Shown: in pieces, positions 25,246 to 35,146 of the stretch
Layout: each line of letters starts with the position of its first letter
Position numbering within the stretch: position 1 is the first letter of the stretch
From: Streptomyces sp. G-G2
Lineage (GTDB): Bacteria; Actinomycetota; Actinomycetes; Streptomycetales; Streptomycetaceae
Assembly (NCBI RefSeq): GCF_030063135.1
Contig: NZ_JASISO010000010.1
Coordinates: 25,876-89,875, forward strand
DNA: 64,000 nucleotides
Direction of reading: 5' to 3'
Program-made: the position numbers and the translations under genes
Notes under the pieces: generated by a model
What the model was told of the DNA's origin: nothing
What the model saw: only the letters and a program-made list of their open reading frames with translations
The model's database searches: none

Positions 25246-25467
25246 TCAGGCCGAAGCCACCTTTTTCCCGCGTGTCGCGCCACCGCGACCACGGAGTGAG
25301 ACTCCGGACTCGCTGAGCATCCGGTGAACGAACCCGTAGGACCGGCCAGTCTCCTCGGCCAGCGCCCGGATGCTCGCCCCGGAGTCGTACTTCTTCTTCA
25401 GGTCTGCCGCGAGCTTGTCGCGCGCGGCGCCGGTTACCCGGCTGCCCTTCTTCAGAGTCTCGGCCAC
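25246..25467 (-). CDS. Small helix-turn-helix protein
   Basis: A 73-residue basic protein started at GTG 25467, with AGGAGG 6 nt upstream. The middle has a helix-turn-helix of the resolvase/Hin type (ASIRALAEETGRSYGFVHRML, the recognition helix being SYGFVHRML), and the C-terminus is Arg/Lys-rich. Highly conserved in Streptomyces. It probably binds DNA; targets are unknown. Confidence 0.85.
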   Translation of the reverse strand: MAETLKKGSRVTGAARDKLAADLKKKYDSGASIRALAEETGRSYGFVHRMLSESGVSLRGRGGATRGKKVASA

Positions 25468-25840
25468 CCGTGCCTCCTCATGGGAAGTGCGCTCTGGACT
25501 TCTCATGATCACCCCTCCCGGGCTTCCTGGCCACCCATTCAGCAAGGTCGGCGCGAGCGCATTTCTCAGGGAGTGCGCTCCCGAGCAGAACGGAATCTTC
25601 CCTTCCGACCCTGGGGTTCCGTCACGCTCCGCGACCCCTGACGGGAATCTCCAGGTCAGGAGGCCCGCGAGAACAACAATCGGCCCCGGGCACACTACGG
25701 TGAGTGCGCGGCCGGGGCCGTTGTACAGGGGGCGGGGGTACGAGACGTTCTCACTCAGATGATGGATCACTCGTGAGCCGAATGATCCATAAGGAACTGG
25801 ATCAACGCGCCGGACCGCGCCCGACCGCTCCCGCAGGAGG
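25468..25840. other. Intergenic region with two inverted repeats
   Basis: This 373-bp stretch holds no convincing gene. It contains a hairpin (25676-25724; CGGCCCCGG with CCGGGGCCG extended by ACAA/TTGT), followed on the minus strand by a T-rich stretch, and a perfect 8-bp inverted repeat ATGGATCA/TGATCCAT (25762-25769 with 25783-25790). Both lie downstream of the ABC-F gene and upstream of the HTH gene, so the first is a likely terminator and the second a possible operator or additional stem. Confidence 0.5.
25676..25724 (-). terminator. Likely terminator after the ABC-F gene
   Basis: A 9-bp perfect GC stem plus 4 A-T/G-C pairs across a one-base bulge, loop of 22 nt. Read on the minus strand it is followed by TTGTTGTTC, as expected of an intrinsic terminator for the gene ending at 25841. 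Confidence 0.55.
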
Positions 25841-27439
<1,599 letters not shown>

Positions 27440-27683
27440 GGAAATACTCCAGGGCGGGGGGGACGGCGGAAGGGGGGCAGGACGCGTGAAGCTTCGACGC
27501 CGCTAATCCGCGAGGAGATTTGCCATAGGAGACATTCTACCGGGGGCGCGCAACTACTTTGCGGGGCGCCCACCATCGGGCGGGCGCCGGCCCGGGTCCC
27601 CCGTTCGGCCCTCGGATGGCGCCGTCGGGCGCAGGCCCGTACCAGGATGAAGGGGTTGATACCCGCAGGGGCGGGAAGGTGAA

Positions 27684-27710
27684 CCGCCCTGCTTCATGGA
27701 TAGAGGGCGG
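27684..27710 (+). promoter_or_regulatory. Hairpin just before the metallopeptidase start
   Basis: CCGCCCT (27684-27690) pairs with AGGGCGG (27704-27710), 6 nt before the ATG. It would sequester the likely ribosome-binding region and could lower translation. Confidence 0.4.
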
Positions 27711-27716
27711 TGCGGG

Positions 27717-28607
27717 ATGCAGTTCGACGACAACGCCGATCTGGACACTTCCGAGGTCAAGGACGTGCGGGGCAGCCGCGTCCCGGGCGGGAAGGCCACG
27801 ATCGGCGGCGGCATCGTGGGCCTCATCGCGCTGGTCCTGGGGCTGCTCTTCGGTGTGGGTCCGGAGCAGCTCGGGCTGTCCGACGGGAGCCCCGAACCCG
27901 CGGCGACCTCCTCGTCGGTCGCCCAGGTGCAGCAGACCTGCAAGACGGGGAAGGACGCGAACGCGCGGGAGGACTGCCGCTTGGTCGCTGTGGTCAACAG
28001 CACGCAGGACTTCTGGAAGCGGGAGTTCACCAAGCGCGGCGGGCAGTACACCCCGGCGCAGACGGTCTTCTTCACCGGCAGGGTGGGCACCGCATGCGGG
28101 ACGGCGACCTCGGCGGTCGGCCCGTTCTACTGCCCCGGTGACCGGCAGGTCTATCTGGACCTGGGGTTCTTCAACGAGCTGCGGACGAAGTTCGGGGCGA
28201 GCGGCGGCCCCTTCGCGCAGGCCTACGTGATCGCCCACGAGTACGGGCACCACATCCAGAACCTGACCGGCACCCTGCAGAAGGCCCAGGACGGCCGGCA
28301 GGGCGCGAACAGCAACGCGGTGAAGGTGGAACTGCAGGCGGACTGCTACGCCGGGGTATGGGCGAACAACGCGACCAGGACCCCGGACAAGACCAGTGGG
28401 CGGCCGCTGATCACCAGCCTGACCGAGCAGGACATCAAGGACGGCCTGGACGCGGCGGCCGCGGTGGGCGACGACCGGATCCAGGAGAAGTTCCAGGGCC
28501 GGGTCACCCCGGAGTCCTGGACGCACGGCAGCGCCGAGCAGCGCCAGCAGTGGTTCTACCAGGGGTACCGGACCGGTGACATGGCCCAGTGCAACACCTT
28601 CCGCTGA
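27717..28607 (+). CDS. Neutral zinc metallopeptidase (YpfJ/KPN_02809 family)
   Basis: A 296-residue protein with one N-terminal transmembrane helix (about residues 30-48) and an external domain. The zinc motif HEYGHH is at residues 174-179, and the third ligand probably lies in [10 protein letters not shown]. CxxxxxxxCR pairs may form disulfides. The family is predicted to be a membrane-anchored metalloprotease; substrates are unknown. The ATG at 27717 was chosen over one 7 codons upstream because [10 protein letters not shown] is the typical start. Confidence 0.9.
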   Translation: MQFDDNADLDTSEVKDVRGSRVPGGKATIGGGIVGLIALVLGLLFGVGPEQLGLSDGSPEPAATSSSVAQVQQTCKTGKDANAREDCRLVAVVNSTQDFWKREFTKRGGQYTPAQTVFFTGRVGTACGTATSAVGPFYCPGDRQVYLDLGFFNELRTKFGASGGPFAQAYVIAHEYGHHIQNLTGTLQKAQDGRQGANSNAVKVELQADCYAGVWANNATRTPDKTSGRPLITSLTEQDIKDGLDAAAAVGDDRIQEKFQGRVTPESWTHGSAEQRQQWFYQGYRTGDMAQCNTFR

Positions 28608-28629
28608 CTGTCGGACCCGCTGACTGTCA

Positions 28630-28658
28630 GACCCGCCTGCGAGACTGTGGGGCGGGTC
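28630..28658 (+). terminator. Terminator-like hairpin after the metallopeptidase
   Basis: GACCCGCC (28630-28637) pairs perfectly with GGCGGGTC (28651-28658). It follows a direct repeat of about 16 bp (GCTGACTGTCGGACCC, then the same with CAG) right after the stop codon. Confidence 0.5.
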
Positions 28659-28692
28659 ACATTCACGAGAGTCACGAGAGGGAGTGATCGTC

Positions 28693-29088
28693 ATGGCGGG
28701 CGTTCCGACCATCTTTCCGACGCTGCTCTACCGCGATGCCACAGCGGCCATCAAGCAGCTCACGGAGGCCTTCGGGTTCACTCAGGCCGCGGTGTACGAG
28801 GGTGAGGGCGGCGCGGTCATGCACGCCGAGCTGGCCTACGGCAACGGCATGGTGATGCTGGGCAGCAAGGGCCGGGGCGGGCTCTTCGACGCGGCGATGG
28901 CCGACGGCGGTCCGACCGGGGTGTACATCGTGGTCGAGGACGTGGACGCCCACCACCGCCGGGCCGTGGAGCACGGGGTGGAAATCCTGATGCCGCCCAC
29001 CGACCAGGACTACGGGTCGCGGGACTACATGGCCCGGGACGGCGAGGGCAACATCTGGAGCTTCGGGACGTACGCGCCGCAGGTCTGA
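28693..29088 (+). CDS. VOC family (glyoxalase/bleomycin-resistance-like) protein
   Basis: A 131-residue single VOC domain. It starts FPTLLYRDATAAIKQLTEAFGF and ends YMARDGEGNIWSFGTY, a pattern of the PhnB-like/extradiol branch. Metal ligands are not all obvious. ATG at 28693 has GGGAG 10 nt upstream; a GTG three codons earlier abuts that site. Function unknown; stand-alone gene. Confidence 0.87.
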   Translation: MAGVPTIFPTLLYRDATAAIKQLTEAFGFTQAAVYEGEGGAVMHAELAYGNGMVMLGSKGRGGLFDAAMADGGPTGVYIVVEDVDAHHRRAVEHGVEILMPPTDQDYGSRDYMARDGEGNIWSFGTYAPQV

Positions 29089-29109
29089 TCGCCGCCCGGC
29101 CCCAGGGCT

Positions 29110-29268
29110 GGGCTGTCCCGTGATCCCCGGCTGGTGCGCGACGCCGGGTGGGGCGCCTCTCCGCGGCGTCGGATCATCCGCGTACGCCCGGCATGAGGAC
29201 GACCCTCCGCCATGCGGGGGGCCGCGTCTGACGCGCGCGCCGACCCGCCGCGGACGGCGGGACAGCCC
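29110..29268. mobile_element. MITE-like element with 11-bp terminal inverted repeats
   Basis: GGGCTGTCCCG (29110-29120) and its perfect inverse CGGGACAGCCC (29258-29268) bound a 159-bp non-coding segment. The ends look like those of Streptomyces IS5-type transposons (from memory), but no transposase is inside. The right end abuts the stop codon of the gene at 29269. No obvious target duplication. Confidence 0.55.
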
Positions 29269-30753
29269 TTAGACCCCGCCGGTGTGGACCTGGAAGGCGG
29301 CCCGGCGCATGGCCTTGGCGAGCGCCGGGTCGGGGTGGGCCGCGGCGAGGGCGACCAGTACTTGCACGGTGCGGGGGTGGCCGACCGCGCGGACCTCGTC
29401 GAGGAGCCGGGGGACGGTGGTGCGGACGGCCGAGTCCAGGTGCCGGGCCAGCAGCTCCGCCTCGCCGTGGTCGGCGATCGCGGCGGCGGTGTCCACCCAC
29501 AGCCAGGTGGATTCCTCCCGGGTGAGCACGTCCTGGGCCTCGTCCGGGTCCACCCCGTCGTGCTCGGCGAGCCAGAGCAGGGCGTAGGGGCGCAGCGCGG
29601 ACTCGCGGACCGCGGCGCGCACCTCGGGTTCGGCCGGGGCGCCGACCACGCGCAGCGCCTCGAAGGCCAGTCCGCGCAGCAGCGCGTCCTCGCCGCGGGC
29701 GGCGTGCAGCAGCTCGCTGACGGCGTGCCCGACGGGCCGGGCGGCGAGCCAGGCCTGATATTCGGCGCGGGCCGGGCCCGGGGTGAGCCGGGCGCAGCCG
29801 TGCAGCATGGCGGCGGCGGATTGCTCGATGTTCCCGGCCGGGCTCTGGGCGGCCACGCAGATCTGCTCCAGCTTGACCCAGACGGCCCAGCTGCCGAGCG
29901 GGGTCAGCGCGGCCTGCGCGGGGCCCAGGGTGACGGCGTCGACGGCGGCGAGACCACCGAGGGCCCAGCGCAGCAGCCGGGCCAGCGGGACCGGGCGGTC
30001 GGCGGACGCCGCGGGGGCGCCCTGGCCGTCCGGGGCGGGCCCGGCGGCGACGGGCACGCAGACGGGCGCGCCGGGTACGGGCGCCGGGGTGGCGGACACC
30101 GGGGCGTCGTAGGGGACTTCGCAGCGCTCGTCGCGCAGTTCGGTGACGCGCTGGCCCAGCAGGTCCAGGAGCGCGGGGACGGTCACGGGACCGGCCGAGA
30201 GCTGGAGCAGGGAGAGCACCTGGGGCATCGCCTCGACCACTTCGGCGACGGCTGCGGGGGCGATGTCGGCGGGGGCCGGGTGGACGAGCGACCAGGCGTC
30301 GAAGAGGGCGACCCAGCCGCGCAGCACGGCCGCGTCGTCACGGTCCCAGGCGCGCAGCCGCCAGCCGGGGCGGGCGTGCCCGCCGTGCACCTCGACGAGA
30401 CCGGCGAGCCGGGCGCGGTCCCAGCCCACCTGGATCTGGCCGTGCGTCAGGCCCAGCTGTCCGGCGGCCCGTTCGACGTCGGCGGCGGGCAGCGCGCCCG
30501 CCGGGGCGGGCCGGGAACCGTCGGCCGGGCCGAGGTGGTGCTCGGCCCAGCGGGCCAGGCGCACGGCGTCCACCAGGGAGGCGCGGGCCCGGTTCGCGAG
30601 GTCGGGCGCGGCGGGGGTGCCCGCCGGTGGCCGGGGGGTGGGCCGGGTGCTCCGGTCCGTCACCGCCTTGCGGGCCGCGGCGACGGAGCGCGGAGAGACG
30701 AGTCGGAGTCTGGAGTCGCGAGCCAACTGCTCATCAGGCTTTCGGGACGTCAC
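29269..30753 (-). CDS. Large conserved Streptomyces hypothetical protein
   Basis: A 494-residue Ala/Leu-rich protein with no known catalytic motif. An N-terminal region (RASLVDAVRLARWAEH) leads into what may be a winged-helix-like segment (LGLTHGQIQVGWDRARLAGLVEV), then a long helical part with HEAT-like spacing, and the end QVLVALAAAHPDPALAKAMRRAAF. The same start and end patterns occur in the protein at 62499, so they are paralogues. I use the GTG at 30753; upstream in-frame starts exist. Cytoplasmic; function unknown. The element at 29110-29268 directly abuts its stop. Confidence 0.78.
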   Translation of the reverse strand: MTSRKPDEQLARDSRLRLVSPRSVAAARKAVTDRSTRPTPRPPAGTPAAPDLANRARASLVDAVRLARWAEHHLGPADGSRPAPAGALPAADVERAAGQLGLTHGQIQVGWDRARLAGLVEVHGGHARPGWRLRAWDRDDAAVLRGWVALFDAWSLVHPAPADIAPAAVAEVVEAMPQVLSLLQLSAGPVTVPALLDLLGQRVTELRDERCEVPYDAPVSATPAPVPGAPVCVPVAAGPAPDGQGAPAASADRPVPLARLLRWALGGLAAVDAVTLGPAQAALTPLGSWAVWVKLEQICVAAQSPAGNIEQSAAAMLHGCARLTPGPARAEYQAWLAARPVGHAVSELLHAARGEDALLRGLAFEALRVVGAPAEPEVRAAVRESALRPYALLWLAEHDGVDPDEAQDVLTREESTWLWVDTAAAIADHGEAELLARHLDSAVRTTVPRLLDEVRAVGHPRTVQVLVALAAAHPDPALAKAMRRAAFQVHTGGV

Positions 30754-30859
30754 GGAAGCAGTCTCGCTCGTCACCGGCCGAAAGCCCAATCGGAACCAGC
30801 CGTTACGGCTGGAGAGCAGTAGAACAGAGCGGGACAAACCATCCTTCTGTTCACGGTGG

Positions 30860-32020
30860 CTACATAAGAGGGGTCAGGAATCGGCGCAGGGCTTCCTCGT
30901 AGCCCGCGGGATCGGCGTTCCACATGGCCCCGTGCGGCGCGTCGCGGACGGTGCGCAGCGTGACGAGGTCGGGCCGGGCCGCGGCGAGCCTCCGGGAGGG
31001 TTCCCAGGGGGCGAGCGTGTCCTGCGGCCCGTGGAAGATCAGTACGGGCATCCGCAGGGCTCCCGGATCGGCGCCGGGGGGCGGCTGGCCGGCGCGGAGC
31101 CCGGACCGGCCCTCGGCGGCCCGGACGGCGAGCGGCAGCAGCGCGGCCGGGATCCGCCGGGCGGCGGCGAGCCCGCGCAGGGTCGTGGGCCAGTCCAGGA
31201 CCGGGGAGTCGAGGACCAGACCGGAGATCCGGTCGGCGAGGGCGGAGCGTTCGGCGGCGTACAGGGCCATGGTGGCGCCGGTGGACCAGCCGTGCAGGAC
31301 GACCCGGCGGGCGCCGTAGCGCAGGGCGTAACGGATCGCGGCGTCCAGATCTCGCCATTCGGAGATGCCGAGATGGCCGAGACCATCGGGTGAGCGGGGG
31401 GCTCCGAGGTCGCCCCGGTAGGCGAGGTCGAGCACCGGGAGCCGCTGCCCGTTCAGGAAGGGCATGACCACCATTGGGTGTTCACGGGTGCCGCCGAGCC
31501 CGTGCACGGTGATAACCCAGGTGTCCCGGGCGGCGGGCACGAACCAGGCGGGCAGGGCGCCCAGTTCCCCGGGGACGTCCACGTCGGCGTGGTCCAGCCC
31601 GAGGGCGGAGCGCGGGTCGCCCAGGTGGATCTGCGGCGTGAGGCGGACCTGGGCGCCGGGGGCCAGGACGCCGTGGGTGACCCCGGTCAGGCGGCGCACG
31701 ACGGTGTCCGGATCGTGCGGGACGTCGGGGAGGACCGCGCCGACGACCGCGTGCACCCCGGGCCCGGCCAGCGCGTAGGTACCGGGCCACCGCGAGGCCG
31801 GGTCGGGGGCGTTCCCGGCCGAAGGACGGGGGCGGGTCAGGACCACCCGGTCCCCGGTGACGGAGTGGACGCTGAGCCGGGGGCCGCCGGGGAGCGGGCG
31901 GCCGGGCTCGGTGCGCAGGGCGGCGTCGGCGGCGTACCGGCCCGCCACGACCGCGGCCACGCCTGCGGCGACGGTGAGAGAGGTGGTGACGGCCGCTGCC
32001 GTCGCTGTAGCGGAGCGCAC
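30860..32020 (-). CDS. Alpha/beta hydrolase family protein
   Basis: A 386-residue protein with an N-terminal hydrophobic segment (about residues 9-25), so probably membrane-anchored or exported. The hydrolase fold shows HGLGG for the oxyanion region and the nucleophile elbow GWSTG with S246. The Asp and His should be in LIFHGPQDTLAP and APHGAMW. The start at GTG 32020 follows CTGGA by 3-4 nt; the frame is open further upstream but without homology-like sequence. Lipid or ester hydrolysis is plausible; substrate unknown. Confidence 0.87.
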   Translation of the reverse strand: MRSATATAAAVTTSLTVAAGVAAVVAGRYAADAALRTEPGRPLPGGPRLSVHSVTGDRVVLTRPRPSAGNAPDPASRWPGTYALAGPGVHAVVGAVLPDVPHDPDTVVRRLTGVTHGVLAPGAQVRLTPQIHLGDPRSALGLDHADVDVPGELGALPAWFVPAARDTWVITVHGLGGTREHPMVVMPFLNGQRLPVLDLAYRGDLGAPRSPDGLGHLGISEWRDLDAAIRYALRYGARRVVLHGWSTGATMALYAAERSALADRISGLVLDSPVLDWPTTLRGLAAARRIPAALLPLAVRAAEGRSGLRAGQPPPGADPGALRMPVLIFHGPQDTLAPWEPSRRLAAARPDLVTLRTVRDAPHGAMWNADPAGYEEALRRFLTPLM

Positions 32021-32292
32021 GGGTCCAGTGTCGGGGAGCGGCGCCGCCCCGGCCAGTGGAGCGCCGCGAAAGGTACCGGTCCCGGCCACGGAACGGATCG
32101 CCCCGCCGGACGCCCGGACGGAGTGATCTGGGTCTCCTCCGGGGTGCGCGACGGGGGCCCGCGGGGCCGGAAGTCCCCCGGGTGGCCGACGGTTCACCCG
32201 CCTCTGACGTGCATAAATCGATATATCCACTCACCAACCGGGACCAGGTGCCCAAACCCGCCCGGCCCTGATACACCACTCCGCCCGTTTCA
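32021..32292. other. Divergent intergenic region upstream of pit
   Basis: This stretch between the hydrolase and pit genes shows no gene that I can support. It should contain the hydrolase promoter. An AT-richer patch with TAAATCGATATAT-like sequence (about 32214-32227) stands out from the GC-rich surroundings and may be a promoter or protein site. Confidence 0.4.
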
Positions 32293-32314
32293 GTTCACCT
32301 TCCGTTCACTCAGG
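32293..32314 (+). promoter_or_regulatory. PHO box (PhoP operator) upstream of pit
   Basis: Two adjacent 11-nt direct repeats, GTTCACCTTCC (32293-32303) and GTTCACTCAGG (32304-32314), share the GTTCA core, with a degenerate third unit starting TTGCC at 32315. This matches the known architecture of Streptomyces PhoP boxes. It is 48 nt upstream of the phosphate transporter start. Confidence 0.8.
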
Positions 32315-32361
32315 TTGCCTACGGTCGGCGAGCCACTGACGTCAAACAGAAGCCTGGGTAA

Positions 32362-33627
32362 ATGGAGCACATAACGCTTCTCCTCGGGATCGTGATCATC
32401 ACCGCTCTCGTGTTCGACTTCACGAACGGTTTTCACGACACGGCCAACGCGATGGCGACCACCATCTCGACCGGCGCGCTCAAGCCCAAGGCGGCGGTGG
32501 CCATGTCCGCCGCGCTGAACCTCGTTGGCGCCTTCCTGTCCGTGGAGGTCGCCAAGACGATCTCCAGCGGCCTGATCAACGAGAGCGGCATCCAACCCGA
32601 AGTGATCTTCGCCGCCCTGGTCGGCGCGATCCTCTGGAACCTGGTGACCTGGCTGATCGGACTGCCCTCCAGTTCCTCCCACGCCCTGATGGGCGGCCTG
32701 ATCGGCGCCGCGGTCGCCTCGGCCGGCCTCGGCGCGGTCAACGGCGGCGTCGTCGTCACCAAGGTGCTGCTGCCCGCGCTCGCCGCACCCCTGGTCGCCG
32801 GCGTCGCCGCCCTGCTCGCCACGAAGCTGACGTACAAGCTCGGCAAGCAGGTCGGCGAGAAGACCGGCACCAAGGGCTACCGGGCCGGACAGATCGCCTC
32901 GGCGGGTCTGGTCTCCCTCGCGCACGGCACCAACGACGCGCAGAAGACGATGGGCATCATCACCCTGGCCCTGGTCAGCGGCGGCGTCCTCGTCCCCGGC
33001 TCCAACCCGCCCGTGTGGGTCATCGTCTCGGCCGGCATGGCCATCGCGATGGGCACCTACCTCGGCGGCTGGCGCATCATCCGCACCATGGGCAGCGGCC
33101 TGACCGACCTCCAGCCGCAGCAGGGCTTCGCCGCCCAGACCGCGGCCGCGAGCGTCATCCTGGCCTCCTCGCACCTGGGCTTCTCCCTCTCCACCACCCA
33201 CTCGTGCTCCGGCGCGGTGATGGGCGCCGGTCTGGGCCGCAAGGGCGGCGTGGTCCGCTGGTCCACCGCCTCCCGGATGTTCATCGCCTGGGGCCTGACC
33301 CTGCCCGCCGCCGCACTGGTCGCCGCGGGCGCCGAGCTGGTCATGCGGACCGGTGACATCGGGGTCGCGGCCGTCGCGGTCTTCCTCATCGGCTCCTGCG
33401 TCGCCATCTGGCTGATCTCGCGCCGCCAGGTCGTCGACCACCACAACGTCAACGAGGCCGAGGCCGGCCCGGGCGAGGCGCCCGGCGTGGTCACCACCGC
33501 GATCGCCGCCGTCGCCGTCCCCCCGGCCGCGGGCACCACCGCCGCGGTCACGGACGAGAGCTTCAAGGCGACCATCCCCACCCCGGCCGCTCCCCCGGCA
33601 CCGGCGGCTCCCGCCGCCGCGGTCTGA
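32362..33627 (+). CDS. pit: Low-affinity inorganic phosphate transporter (PiT family)
   Basis: A 421-residue membrane protein with about ten helices and the two PiT signature repeats: DFTNGFHDTANA at residues 19-30 and GTNDAQKTMG near 189-198. PiT proteins carry metal-phosphate with protons. The C-terminal ~60 residues are a Pro/Ala-rich cytoplasmic tail. A PHO box precedes it, so PhoP probably regulates it; S. coelicolor has a second such gene under PhoP control (from memory). No strong ribosome-binding site is seen. A small membrane gene follows 19 nt after. Confidence 0.95.
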   Translation: MEHITLLLGIVIITALVFDFTNGFHDTANAMATTISTGALKPKAAVAMSAALNLVGAFLSVEVAKTISSGLINESGIQPEVIFAALVGAILWNLVTWLIGLPSSSSHALMGGLIGAAVASAGLGAVNGGVVVTKVLLPALAAPLVAGVAALLATKLTYKLGKQVGEKTGTKGYRAGQIASAGLVSLAHGTNDAQKTMGIITLALVSGGVLVPGSNPPVWVIVSAGMAIAMGTYLGGWRIIRTMGSGLTDLQPQQGFAAQTAAASVILASSHLGFSLSTTHSCSGAVMGAGLGRKGGVVRWSTASRMFIAWGLTLPAAALVAAGAELVMRTGDIGVAAVAVFLIGSCVAIWLISRRQVVDHHNVNEAEAGPGEAPGVVTTAIAAVAVPPAAGTTAAVTDESFKATIPTPAAPPAPAAPAAAV

Positions 33628-33646
33628 CCACAGAGGAATCGGCAGT

Positions 33647-33868
33647 ATGAAGATCGACTGGGCAGCACTCGGCTCCGTGTTCGGCGTCAGCCTCTCCGCG
33701 ACCGTCGCCCTCGTGACCCTGTTCACCCTGGGCATCGTGGGTCTGTCGAAGCACGAGGCCGCGACCGGCCAGGGGGGCACCGCCCACCTGGCGCGCACCG
33801 GCGCCTACGCCTGCTTCGCGCTGTGCGCGGTGGCCGTCGGCTACGCGATCTTCCTGATCGTCAACTGA
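33647..33868 (+). CDS. Small membrane protein downstream of pit
   Basis: A 73-residue protein with two transmembrane helices (about residues 8-33 and 52-72) and a short loop. It is regularly found after pit in Streptomyces. GAGGAATC precedes the ATG. Probably co-transcribed with pit and ended by the hairpin at 33900. Role unknown; an accessory subunit is possible. Confidence 0.85.
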   Translation: MKIDWAALGSVFGVSLSATVALVTLFTLGIVGLSKHEAATGQGGTAHLARTGAYACFALCAVAVGYAIFLIVN

Positions 33869-33899
33869 CCCACCCGCGCACCACCGGCACCACCGCGCA

Positions 33900-33938
33900 C
33901 GAAAGCTCCCTCCGGCCCACCGCCGGGGGGAGCTTTCG
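33900..33938 (+). terminator. Terminator after the pit operon
   Basis: CGAAAGCTCCC (33900-33910) pairs perfectly with GGGAGCTTTCG (33928-33938), enclosing a second GC stem. It separates pit from the cobalamin operon. Confidence 0.8.
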
Positions 33939-33984
33939 CAGGTCCGGCGACAGGGGACGGGCAGGTCAACGGCAAGTTGACGGG

Positions 33985-34125
33985 CGTTCGCGGTGCGTGG
34001 TGGACTGCCGGAGCCAATACGGCGGCATGAAGAGGAAGTCCGGTGCGAATCCGGCGCGGTCCCGCCACTGTCACCGGGGAGCCAACGCCCCCCGGAAGCC
34101 AGGAACTCTCGCCACCGGACACGTC
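33985..34125 (+). promoter_or_regulatory. Cobalamin riboswitch
   Basis: The conserved core reads GAAGTCCGGTGCGAATCCGG followed by CGCGGTCCCGCCACTGT and, further on, GAAGCCAGGAA. These are the B12-box and core elements of adenosylcobalamin riboswitches. It lies 40-180 nt upstream of cbiB and should repress the cobalamin genes when B12 is plentiful. Confidence 0.95.
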
Positions 34126-34165
34126 GAACCAGGGCGCGGACCCTGAGTGAGGACCTACCTGCCAC

Positions 34166-35146
34166 ATGCGTGCCGATCGCGTTTTCGCGTACGGCGCGAC
34201 GGCCGGCCTGATCGGCGACCGGATCCTCGGTGATCCGCGCCGCGGGCATCCCGTCGCTGCTTTCGGGCGGACCGCCGCCACCGTTGAACGAGCCCTGTGG
34301 GGTACGAGCCGGGCCCGGGGCGTGGTGCACGCCCTGGTGTGCGCCGGGGGCGCGGCCGCCATCGGCGCGCTCGGCGCCCGCGCCGTGCGCTCCGGGCCCG
34401 CCGCCGCCCGTATCGCCCTGACCGCCGCCGCGACCTGGGCGGTCGTCGGCGGTACCTCGCTGGGCCGCGAGGCTCGCGCCATCGGCGGCGCGCTCGCCGC
34501 CGGGGACACCGAGGTGGCCCGCGAGCGGCTGCCGCACCTGTGCGGGCGCGACCCGCAGGCCCTGGACGAGCAGCAGATCGCCCGCGCCGTCGTGGAGTCG
34601 GTCGCCGAGAACACCTCCGACGCCGTCGTCGGCGCCCTGGTGTGGGGCGCGCTGGCGGGGGTGCCCGGGCTGCTGGGCTTCCGCGCGGTGAACACCCTGG
34701 ACGCGATGGTCGGCCACAAGTCCCCCCGCTACCTGCGCTACGGCTGGGCCTCGGCCCGGCTCGACGACGTCGCGGGCTGGCCGGGGGCGCGGCTGACGGC
34801 GCTGGCCGCCGTACTGGCCGGCCCCGACCGGCGCGGCGCCGTACGGGCCTGGCGCGCGGACGCGGCCGCCCACCCCAGCCCCAACGCGGGCCCGGTGGAA
34901 GCCTCCTTCGCGGGGGCGCTCGGGGTCCGGCTCGGCGGAACCCTGGCGTACGCCGGGCGCGTGGAGCACCGGGCGGTGCTGAACGGGGACGGGGGGCGGC
35001 CCGTCGAAGTCGCCGACATCGAACGGGCCGTACGGCTCTCCCGGCAGGTCACCTGGATCTCCCTGGGAGCCTGCGTGGCCCTGCGGCTCCTGGTCTCCCG
35101 GCTGTCACCCGGCCCGTCGGGCCGTACTACGAAGGGACGCGCATGA
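34166..35146 (+). CDS. cbiB: Adenosylcobinamide-phosphate synthase (CbiB/CobD)
   Basis: A 326-residue polytopic membrane enzyme that attaches aminopropanol (or its phosphate) to adenosylcobyric acid. Family motifs DRILGDPRRGHPV near the N-terminus, VAENTSDAVVGAL mid-chain and AHPSPNAGPVEA later are all present. First gene behind the riboswitch; its stop overlaps the cobQ ATG by 4 nt (ATGA). Confidence 0.95.
   Translation: MRADRVFAYGATAGLIGDRILGDPRRGHPVAAFGRTAATVERALWGTSRARGVVHALVCAGGAAAIGALGARAVRSGPAAARIALTAAATWAVVGGTSLGREARAIGGALAAGDTEVARERLPHLCGRDPQALDEQQIARAVVESVAENTSDAVVGALVWGALAGVPGLLGFRAVNTLDAMVGHKSPRYLRYGWASARLDDVAGWPGARLTALAAVLAGPDRRGAVRAWRADAAAHPSPNAGPVEASFAGALGVRLGGTLAYAGRVEHRAVLNGDGGRPVEVADIERAVRLSRQVTWISLGACVALRLLVSRLSPGPSGRTTKGRA

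Noticed and set aside
29110-29268. Complete insertion sequence
   Set aside because: Only 159 bp with no transposase; kept as a MITE-like candidate.
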